A stretch of 6,596 nt of DNA from Clostridiaceae bacterium (lineage in GTDB: Bacteria > Bacillota > Clostridia > Saccharofermentanales > DTU023). The notes below the pieces were generated by a model. The model had not been told where the DNA came from and did no database searches. It saw nothing but the letters and a program-made list of their open reading frames with translations. The stretch's first letter is position 1. Each line of letters starts with the position of its first letter. Below, one piece after another: positions 1-4,447 of the stretch. The DNA is taken from positions 1-6,596 of the forward strand of contig JAAZGN010000149.1 in NCBI GenBank assembly GCA_012511185.1, given 5' to 3'. Position numbers and translations under genes: made by a program.

Positions 1-1
1 G

Positions 2-586
2 GTCTGGCTGCCCAGCGTATACCTGCCAGTCTGGTTTTACGCGCTCTTGATCATGTACGGGCTCAATTTCATCCTCTTGAAATTGAAACTCAACTGGCTG
101 ATCGATACCAAAGTCAAGGCCAGAATTACGGGGACCCTCTCGGATTTTGCCATCACCGCGGCCATCATGACCCTGCCTTTCAAGGCTGTTTCCGCCTACA
201 TCGTACCCATCTTGATTATGAGTGTGGTCGGTTTCGTCGGAACCTATTTCGTAACCCTTCCGCTTTATCGCAAAACCTTCCGCGGCGACTTTCCCTTTGA
301 GCGCGCCATCATGAGCTGGGGAGTCAACACGGGCGTCATGATTACAGGCATGACCCTGTTGAAAATCACCGACCCGGAATACGAATCGCCTGTTCTCAAC
401 GACTTTTCCATGGGATTCGCCCTGATGAGCCTTTTTTCCCTGGTGATCAGCCCCATTGATTACAACTTTATCGCACGAGGCACGACTTTGGCCAATTTTC
501 TCTGGAACGGCGGGGTTGGTCTATTCTACGCAGTGATTGCTTTCATTGGCTACCGTATGACAAGAAGGCCGGTCAAGGCCCTTTAG
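2..586 (+). CDS. Sodium:glutamate symporter-like (ESS/GltS family) membrane protein, C-terminal part
   Basis: The reading frame is open from the window's left edge, so the gene starts upstream; 194 residues are visible and end at TAG 584-586. The protein is strongly hydrophobic, with about five likely membrane segments and short basic loops (for example LYRKTFRGD and the MTRRPVK tail). The most diagnostic stretch is at visible residues about 106-132: a Gly/Thr-rich turn (WGVNTGVMITGMTLL) followed by a DPEYESPVL motif. This resembles the C-terminal half of sodium:carboxylate carriers of the glutamate symporter family, which typically have about 400-450 residues, so slightly under half is present. 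The expected role is Na+-driven uptake of glutamate or another carboxylate across the cytoplasmic membrane; the substrate cannot be told from this fragment. It lies 10 bp upstream of an amidohydrolase gene, whose ribosome binding site overlaps its stop codon, suggesting one operon. The family call rests on remembered motifs, not a search. Confidence 0.65.
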   Translation, partial: VWLPSVYLPVWFYALLIMYGLNFILLKLKLNWLIDTKVKARITGTLSDFAITAAIMTLPFKAVSAYIVPILIMSVVGFVGTYFVTLPLYRKTFRGDFPFERAIMSWGVNTGVMITGMTLLKITDPEYESPVLNDFSMGFALMSLFSLVISPIDYNFIARGTTLANFLWNGGVGLFYAVIAFIGYRMTRRPVKAL

Positions 587-596
587 GAGAGATAAA

Positions 597-1436
597 ATGA
601 TACGCATCGACAGCCATGTTCACGTGACGCCGCCCGACCTGATCGCCAGCTGGGAGAAGATCGCGCAAAGAGAACCCTATTTCAAACTTTTGAGCGAAAG
701 TCCCGTCAACCGGTTCGCGACAGCGGAACAGGTTGTCGAAGCCATGGAAGAGAATGGCTTCGACAAGGCCGTCATCTTTGGTTTTAGCTTTCAGGACATG
801 GGGCTTTGCCGTTACGTCAACGATTATGTGATTGAAAAGGCCAGGGAGTATCCCGACCGGCTGATCGGTTTCTCCACCCTCCTCCCCCAGCATCCGGAAG
901 CGGAAAAAGAGCTTGTACGGACCTGTGAAAGCGGCTTGCACGGCGTTGGCGAACTCTTCCCTGAAGGCCAGGGTTTCACGCTTGAATCGCCAAATCAGAT
1001 GAAGGTATTGGGCTGCACCTGCACAGAACTGGGCATCCCCGTCATGCTTCACGTCAACGAGCCGGTCGGCCACTATTATGCTGGCAAGACCAAGACCAGC
1101 CTGGCCCAGGCGGTCAGCTTTGCCCAAAACTTCCCCGACCTGAAGATCATTCTTGCGCACTGGGGCGGAGGCCTCTTCTTCTACGAGTCGATGAAAGAGG
1201 TCAGGCAGGACCTGGCCCGGGTCTACTACGACACGGCGGCCTCCGTCTTCCTTTACCGTCACCAGGTCTACGATGTCGTCAAAGCGCTGGATTTGACTGA
1301 CAAAATTCTGTTTGGCAGCGATTTTCCTCTTCTTCCCCCCCAACGCTATCAAGGTGACCTTGAGAGGAGCAGTCTTTCCGACCCGGACAAGGAAGCCATC
1401 CTGGGGGGTAACGCCCGACGGCTCCTGTCCTTGTAA
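597..1436 (+). CDS. Amidohydrolase-family (Amidohydro_2) metal-dependent TIM-barrel hydrolase
   Basis: This encodes a complete 279-residue protein, a normal length for compact amidohydrolase-2 proteins. ATG 597 follows AGGAGA (585-590) at good spacing, and the N-terminal strand begins at once with the metal-binding HxH motif (DSHVHV, H7 and H9). Further family landmarks are the strand ending VMLHVNE (H152), H159, the ILAHWGGG motif (H188), and ILFGSDFP (D242), whose aspartate normally binds metal and activates water. The closing GNARRLL (271-276) is also a hallmark. The fold is therefore a cytoplasmic metal-dependent (beta/alpha)8 barrel, related to the family that includes ACMSD and gamma-resorcylate decarboxylase as well as lactone hydrolases. 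Hydrolase or decarboxylase activity cannot be decided from motifs. No signal peptide is present. It directly follows the symporter-like gene, so it may act on the imported carboxylate or amide compound; that link is inference. Confidence 0.85.
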   Translation: MIRIDSHVHVTPPDLIASWEKIAQREPYFKLLSESPVNRFATAEQVVEAMEENGFDKAVIFGFSFQDMGLCRYVNDYVIEKAREYPDRLIGFSTLLPQHPEAEKELVRTCESGLHGVGELFPEGQGFTLESPNQMKVLGCTCTELGIPVMLHVNEPVGHYYAGKTKTSLAQAVSFAQNFPDLKIILAHWGGGLFFYESMKEVRQDLARVYYDTAASVFLYRHQVYDVVKALDLTDKILFGSDFPLLPPQRYQGDLERSSLSDPDKEAILGGNARRLLSL

Positions 1437-1539
1437 ACAGAAGCTTCACCCTCTTAAAAATCGGAAACAGCCGGCACCGTCCGGACAGGGATCCTGTTGT
1501 ATGATGAAGTCAGGTTGGTCGTTCTCTAACAATGTCTGG

Positions 1540-1550
1540 AGGAGGTGATC
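1540..1550 (+). promoter_or_regulatory. Exceptionally strong ribosome binding site that fixes the start at 1554
   Basis: AGGAGGTGATC is complementary over 11 consecutive bases to the canonical 3' end of bacterial 16S rRNA (anti-Shine-Dalgarno GATCACCTCCT). The GGAGG core ends 8 bases before ATG 1554, the ideal spacing. A GTG at 1545 opens the same frame three codons earlier but lies inside this site, so it is unlikely to be the start. Confidence 0.85.
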
Positions 1551-1553
1551 GGG

Positions 1554-2096
1554 ATGGTGCAAAGAGCGAAAGGCAGTGTCTGGATCCTGGTCGGATCCAT
1601 CTTGTGGATTGTCAGCGCGGGCATGGGGATCATGTCCGGTCTCTTCATGCTCATCGCCGGCTCCCTTATTTTGAAGCTACTTGGGGCGCTGGTTGAAACC
1701 CCGGCGGAATGGGGAGTGGACCTCTCCCCCCTTCTTATGTCCTTCGGCCTGATCATCGGATTGATTATCATCGTCTATTTCACCTTGATTATTGTTTTTG
1801 CGGCCATGTGCATGCGCCGGCGGGATGATCTTTTGCGGTCGACCTTTCCGCTGGTGATCGGAATCATCTATATCCTGCTCGCCCTGCCGTCGCTGTTCAT
1901 TTTCCCCGGGTATATGCTATCCCTTGCTTTGATCTCCGCTATCCTGGCCATGGTTTTCCCCGGACTTATCCTGATCGGGGCGATCTTGAATAAACAGCAA
2001 TTGCGTTCCAGCGGCTGGCCGCTGCCCCCGCCTGTATACTACCCGCAAGGGCCTCCTGCTCAGCAGGTTTTGCCACCGGGGAGCAATCAGCTCTGA
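1554..2096 (+). CDS. Small integral membrane protein of unknown function, first of a tandem paralogous pair
   Basis: This 180-residue protein is not recognised as a named family. It has about four hydrophobic membrane segments (roughly residues 8-45, which may be one long or two short helices, then 60-86, 97-118 and 121-146). A basic/acidic cytoplasmic-type loop MRRRDD lies at 87-92. The C-terminal tail at 155-177 is rich in Pro, Gln and Tyr and presumably exposed to the cytoplasm. No enzyme motif or signal-peptide cleavage site is visible. The next gene is a diverged copy: both start with a short basic head and KGS, both carry an RxxDD or KRKDD loop between central helices, and both end their last helix with (I/V)GAxLN(K/R)(E/Q)Q. 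Only this copy has the proline-rich tail. The start at ATG 1554 is set by the ribosome binding site at 1540-1550. No convincing promoter was found in the 117-bp gap upstream, although a lone TATGAT lies at 1500-1505. Confidence 0.8.
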   Translation: MVQRAKGSVWILVGSILWIVSAGMGIMSGLFMLIAGSLILKLLGALVETPAEWGVDLSPLLMSFGLIIGLIIIVYFTLIIVFAAMCMRRRDDLLRSTFPLVIGIIYILLALPSLFIFPGYMLSLALISAILAMVFPGLILIGAILNKQQLRSSGWPLPPPVYYPQGPPAQQVLPPGSNQL

Positions 2097-2148
2097 AGGC
2101 CTAAACGCGGCTACTGACTGACATCATGCACCCGAGGAGGTTAAGTCC

Positions 2149-2613
2149 ATGATCAAACCAAAGGGATCCATCTTCATTTCAATCGGTTCAGCAGGCCTGG
2201 TCGTACTCGGCGGCCTGGGTATCCTGATCAGCCCCTTCGTGATTACTCTCACTGTGTGGGCCGGTACGCTTCTTCGCGGGTTCGACCAGATCCTGGCCAG
2301 CTTGCTTGATGGGCGCTCTTACCCTATCGGTACCCTTGCGGGCCGCGCCATAAGCGGAGCCGGCATCATCGTGGGAGTGCTCCTGCTCTTGTTTTCGGTC
2401 CTGCAGCTCACCTGCGGTCTCCTGATCTGGAAGCGCAAGGACGATACGACCAAGTCCGGCCTTGCGCTTGCCTTGGGGATTGCCTTTGCCATCACCTCCC
2501 TGGCACTTGGTTTGACAGCGCCGGGCTTGATTCAGCTCGCCTTGTCGGTTCTTCTCATCGTGGGAGCGACTCTCAACCGTGAGCAGGTGCTGAAAGAAGA
2601 TGCTGCCGGATAA
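2149..2613 (+). CDS. Small integral membrane protein of unknown function, second of the tandem pair
   Basis: This 154-residue hydrophobic protein is a paralogue of the gene 52 bp upstream. ATG 2149 follows AGGAGG (2135-2140) with 8-base spacing. Likely membrane segments are about residues 7-42, 64-93, 103-122 and 124-141, with a polar connector LLRGFDQILASLLDGRSY at 42-58 and a WKRKDD loop at 94-99. Shared anchors with its neighbour are KGS at 5-7, KRKDD at 95-99 (neighbour RRRDD at 88-92), and VGATLNREQV at 138-147 (neighbour IGAILNKQQL at 141-150). It lacks the neighbour's proline-rich tail and ends in a short acidic tail. Its last 14 bases overlap the start of cca, so the two are probably translationally coupled. 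The function is unknown. It could be a heteromeric partner of its neighbour, since tandem divergent small membrane proteins often form such pairs; that is inference. Confidence 0.8.
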   Translation: MIKPKGSIFISIGSAGLVVLGGLGILISPFVITLTVWAGTLLRGFDQILASLLDGRSYPIGTLAGRAISGAGIIVGVLLLLFSVLQLTCGLLIWKRKDDTTKSGLALALGIAFAITSLALGLTAPGLIQLALSVLLIVGATLNREQVLKEDAAG

Positions 2614-3892
2614 GCAGCCACTTTTCATTCCCGACCCCATCCGTCGGCTGATTGATCAGCTGAACGGCTCCGGTTTCGCCTGCTTTGTCGTGGGAGGTTA
2701 TTTGCGTGACCTGATCCTTCAGCGGCCGACCCACGACTATGACCTGGCCACCTCCGCCACTCCTGAGCAAGTCGCGGAGGTTTTTTCTTCCTACCGGACG
2801 ATTCCAACCGGCCTGGCCCACGGGACCATGACGGTGATCGCGGGGGAAGAGACGGTCGAGGTGACCACCTTCCGCAAGGAGGGCAGTTACTCGGACTTCC
2901 GCCATCCTGATGAGGTCTGGTTTACCGGTTCCATTGAAGACGATCTGGCCAGGAGGGACTTTACCATCAATGCCATGGCCTGGCATCCCGAACAGGGCTT
3001 GATCGATCCCTGGGACGGCAGAGCTGACCTCGAGGGGCGCCTGATCCGCGCTGTGGGCGAAGCGGAAAAGCGTTTCGAAGAAGACGCGCTCAGGGTGCTG
3101 CGTGCGCTACGCTTCAGTTCCGAGTTGGGATTTGAGATCGAACCGTCCACCCGCCGTGCCTTGGGGAAAGCAAGCCACCTCCTCCAGCATATCGCGCCAG
3201 AGCGTATACGGATTGAAATGGAGCGCCTGCTTGCAGGCCCCAATCTGGCGGACGTCCTGGATACCTATGCTCCCGTCATGGCCGAGGCCATCCCGGTCCT
3301 TGCCGCCTTGCAGTCAACACAGGCAGGCGGGGATGAATCCCTCTACGAAATCGCTATAAAGCGTATGGCAAATGTTTCCCCCGACCCCCTTAAGCGGATG
3401 GCCGCCCTCCTTTACGATATAGGGGAGGCGTCTCGCGCGGATACCGCCGCTTCTGTCGCTCAGGCCTTGCGGTTCAGCAAAAAAGACACTGAAAATATCA
3501 GCTTGCTGGTCGCGTCCAAGACAGAGGAAATGGCGCAGGACGAGCGGGCTGTCTGGCGGCTTTTGCGCCGATGGGGGGAATCCTCTTTCTCTGAGGTGAT
3601 GGAAATACGAACTGCCGATGCCCGGGCCCGCTATGCCGGCGATAAGGGCAGGCAAGCGATCATTGAGGCGGTTGGGCGCGTCGCCGAAGATCTGATTGCG
3701 GCCGGCCGCAATCTCAGTCTGGCTGATCTTGCCGTCGATGGCAGGGATCTGATCAAGCGGGGTTTCCGGGGACCTGCCATTGGCTCGCGTTTGGAAAGTT
3801 TGCTGGAAGCTGTCTGTGTCGACGGTATTGCCAATCGCAAGGATACACTCCTCAAGGAGCTGGATCGTCTAGACGCTGAAATACAAGCGTAA
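2600..3892 (+). CDS. cca: CCA tRNA nucleotidyltransferase (class II)
   Basis: This 430-residue cytoplasmic enzyme adds or repairs the 3'-terminal CCA of tRNAs using CTP and ATP, without a nucleic-acid template. The motif order matches bacterial class II enzymes. Motif A has the nucleotidyltransferase signature VVGGYLRD (30-37) and the metal-binding DYD (D46, D48). RRDFTINAMAW (118-128) and DPWDG (136-140) follow. EDALR (161-165) is the amino-acid template that reads the incoming base, and ERIRIEMERLL (201-211) belongs to the tRNA-binding neck. The C-terminal part keeps the LAVDGRDLI...GPAIGSRLESLLEAV pattern (about 377-406) of the Firmicute CCA-adding enzymes. MAALLYDIG (267-275) sits where HD-domain relatives have an HDxG motif, but the histidine is replaced by Tyr, so no HD phosphohydrolase activity is expected. 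The start is fixed by an in-frame TGA at 2591. Its ribosome binding site (AAAGAAG) is weak and lies in the preceding gene, consistent with coupling. Whether it adds all of CCA or only part cannot be settled by eye. Confidence 0.93.
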   Translation: MLPDKQPLFIPDPIRRLIDQLNGSGFACFVVGGYLRDLILQRPTHDYDLATSATPEQVAEVFSSYRTIPTGLAHGTMTVIAGEETVEVTTFRKEGSYSDFRHPDEVWFTGSIEDDLARRDFTINAMAWHPEQGLIDPWDGRADLEGRLIRAVGEAEKRFEEDALRVLRALRFSSELGFEIEPSTRRALGKASHLLQHIAPERIRIEMERLLAGPNLADVLDTYAPVMAEAIPVLAALQSTQAGGDESLYEIAIKRMANVSPDPLKRMAALLYDIGEASRADTAASVAQALRFSKKDTENISLLVASKTEEMAQDERAVWRLLRRWGESSFSEVMEIRTADARARYAGDKGRQAIIEAVGRVAEDLIAAGRNLSLADLAVDGRDLIKRGFRGPAIGSRLESLLEAVCVDGIANRKDTLLKELDRLDAEIQA

Positions 3893-4235
3893 AACCGTCT
3901 TCATCCGTGATAGACAGTTTGTCTCCCTTTAAATCATAAGTCATCTTAAGGGTAAAGGAACCTGACCCCGTCCTTTTTGTCGTGATGCTCAGATCTCCCC
4001 CGGGACTTGAGGTGTAGGTCAGGGTCACACCGGGCGTGTGTGGCGTGACCAGGAGCTCACGGCCGTCCCGGAATTCGAACTGTGTTTGGGGGTCAAAAGC
4101 AGTGCCGCCGGCATCGATCAGTTGCCAGGTGCCGAGCAGATCCTGATTGATGCCGCAGGCTGCTGTCAGGACAAGAAACAGGAGCAGGGAAGCAACAAAA
4201 AGGATGTGGCGTCTGTGGTAACCGGGTTGTGCCAT
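3852..4235 (-). CDS. Small lipoprotein with lipocalin-like beta-strand domain (DUF5640-like)
   Basis: This 127-residue protein starts at ATG 4235. The N-terminus has a classical lipoprotein signal: basic head (YHRRH), hydrophobic core (ILFVASLLLFLVL), then lipobox TAAC with the lipidated Cys at residue 27. The mature part is about 100 residues and opens with LLGTWQL (33-39). The rest is alternating short strands with many Thr, Ser and Gly, ending with the repeated pattern GDKLSITDEDGFTLVFQR. This GTW...DGD(K)L...F layout recalls small Firmicute lipoproteins with lipocalin-like or DUF5640 domains; the function is unknown and the protein should sit on the outer face of the membrane. The longer frame opening at 4289 is disfavoured because it would begin inside the upstream palindrome and ahead of the promoter. 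The last 13 codons and the stop overlap the 3' end of the convergent cca gene by 41 bp. Confidence 0.8.
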   Translation of the reverse strand: MAQPGYHRRHILFVASLLLFLVLTAACGINQDLLGTWQLIDAGGTAFDPQTQFEFRDGRELLVTPHTPGVTLTYTSSPGGDLSITTKRTGSGSFTLKMTYDLKGDKLSITDEDGFTLVFQRLDDPAP

Positions 4236-4240
4236 AACAG

Positions 4241-4249
4241 TCCTTCCTT
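4241..4249 (-). promoter_or_regulatory. Ribosome binding site of the lipoprotein gene
   Basis: Read on the minus strand, AAGGAAGGA ends five bases before ATG 4235. It supports that start over the in-frame start at 4289, which has no comparable site. Confidence 0.65.
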
Positions 4250-4269
4250 GTTCGTATGAACCGTTTTCC

Positions 4270-4278
4270 ATCATAACA
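4270..4278 (-). promoter_or_regulatory. Extended -10 promoter element for the lipoprotein gene
   Basis: On the minus strand the sequence reads TGTTATGAT, an extended -10 (TGn plus TATGAT, one mismatch from TATAAT). No good -35 hexamer lies 16-18 bases upstream, as is common for extended -10 promoters. Transcription would start near 4262, giving a leader of roughly 27 bases to ATG 4235. The 17-bp palindrome at 4281-4297 lies directly upstream of it, in the -35 to -10 spacer region. Confidence 0.5.
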
Positions 4279-4280
4279 CG

Positions 4281-4297
4281 GACGGTCATTGACCGTC
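4281..4297. promoter_or_regulatory. Perfect 17-bp palindrome, candidate operator
   Basis: GACGGTCA-T-TGACCGTC has 8-bp arms that match perfectly around a single central base. Three further pairs (CAC 4277-4279 with GTG 4299-4301) match beyond one mismatch, giving a 25-bp imperfect dyad. The short spacer and location, overlapping the spacer of the lipoprotein promoter, fit a homodimeric repressor site better than a terminator, since there is no T tract. I do not recognise the regulator. It does not resemble the NrdR boxes in the same region. Confidence 0.55.
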
Positions 4298-4331
4298 GGT
4301 GCCACTTTTGTCACGAATCTGTAACAATACA

Positions 4332-4347
4332 ACACTACATTTGGTAG
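4332..4347 (+). promoter_or_regulatory. Putative NrdR box 1 upstream of nrdJ
   Basis: ACACTACATTTGGTAG matches 11 of 16 positions of the published NrdR box consensus acaCwAtATaTwGtgt. All six strongly conserved (upper-case) positions match, and the left half-site matches 7 of 8. On its own this would be weak, but it pairs with the much better box at 4362-4377, start-to-start distance 30 bp (14-bp linker). That is close to the roughly three helical turns usual for tandem NrdR boxes. Confidence 0.6.
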
Positions 4348-4370
4348 TATGATCGAACCGTACATACTAT
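4341..4370 (+). promoter_or_regulatory. nrdJ: Candidate nrdJ promoter
   Basis: TTGGTA (4341-4346) and TACTAT (4365-4370) are separated by 18 bp; each matches 4 of 6 bases of the sigma-70/sigma-A consensus. A TATGAT at 4348-4353 is a better -10 hexamer but has no acceptable -35. Either choice overlaps or touches the NrdR boxes, so a bound repressor would block RNA polymerase. The leader would be about 70-90 bases. The exact promoter is uncertain. Confidence 0.3.
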
Positions 4371-4377
4371 ATAGTGT
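4362..4377 (+). promoter_or_regulatory. Putative NrdR box 2 upstream of nrdJ
   Basis: ACATACTATATAGTGT matches 14 of 16 positions of the NrdR consensus acaCwAtATaTwGtgt. The right half-site TATAGTGT is perfect and only positions 4 and 6 differ. It ends 70 bases before the nrdJ start codon. NrdR is an ATP-cone zinc-ribbon repressor that senses dATP/ATP and represses ribonucleotide reductase operons, so both match and neighbour agree. Confidence 0.75.
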
Positions 4378-4391
4378 ATTCCAAGCATACA

Positions 4392-4411
4392 GTTGTTTTT
4401 ATCAAAACAGC
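4392..4411 (+). repeat. Short inverted repeat in the nrdJ leader
   Basis: GTTGTTTT and AAAACAGC flank a TATC loop. In RNA this gives an 8-bp stem (seven Watson-Crick pairs and one U-G pair) with a 4-base loop, 36 bases before the start codon. The stem is A/U-rich and weak, and it is not followed by a T tract, so it is not a terminator. It may be chance or a minor leader hairpin. Confidence 0.35.
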
Positions 4412-4447
4412 CAATCGCCGGGACAAAGAAAGAGGCAGGGTGTTGTC

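Noticed and set aside
573..1352. Long open frame (259 codons) antisense to the amidohydrolase gene
   Set aside because: Its translation has no recognisable domain or ribosome binding site, and it lies entirely opposite a well-supported enzyme gene. It is a composition-driven shadow of a GC-rich coding strand.
1437..1553. Terminator or promoter between the amidohydrolase gene and the membrane-protein pair
   Set aside because: Only a 5-bp inverted repeat (ACAGG-GAT-CCTGT at 1486-1498) and an isolated TATGAT (1500-1505) without a -35 are present. There is no stem followed by a T tract, so neither call is supportable.
2188..2986. Minus-strand open frames opposite the second membrane protein and the start of cca
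   Set aside because: They overlap well-supported genes, have low-complexity polar translations typical of antisense frames, and lack plausible starts.
3494..3506. Possible HD phosphohydrolase module within the CCA-adding enzyme
   Set aside because: The region that would hold the HD motif reads LLYDIG (270-275), without the metal-binding histidine, so no hydrolase function is assigned.
4250..4261. LexA/DinR-like site GTTC-GTAT-GAAC
   Set aside because: The Firmicute SOS box has arms GAAC-N4-GTTC. Here the arms are in the opposite order, so the site does not match, and neither neighbour is a typical SOS gene.
3852..4289. Longer form of the lipoprotein starting at 4289
   Set aside because: The added 18 residues precede a complete lipoprotein signal peptide, begin inside the 17-bp palindrome and upstream of the likely promoter, and lack a ribosome binding site.
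4236..4447. Cobalamin riboswitch upstream of the B12-dependent reductase
   Set aside because: A GCCACTT at 4301-4307 faintly resembles the B12 box, but none of the other conserved riboswitch segments are recognisable, and the space upstream is taken by the lipoprotein gene and its promoter.
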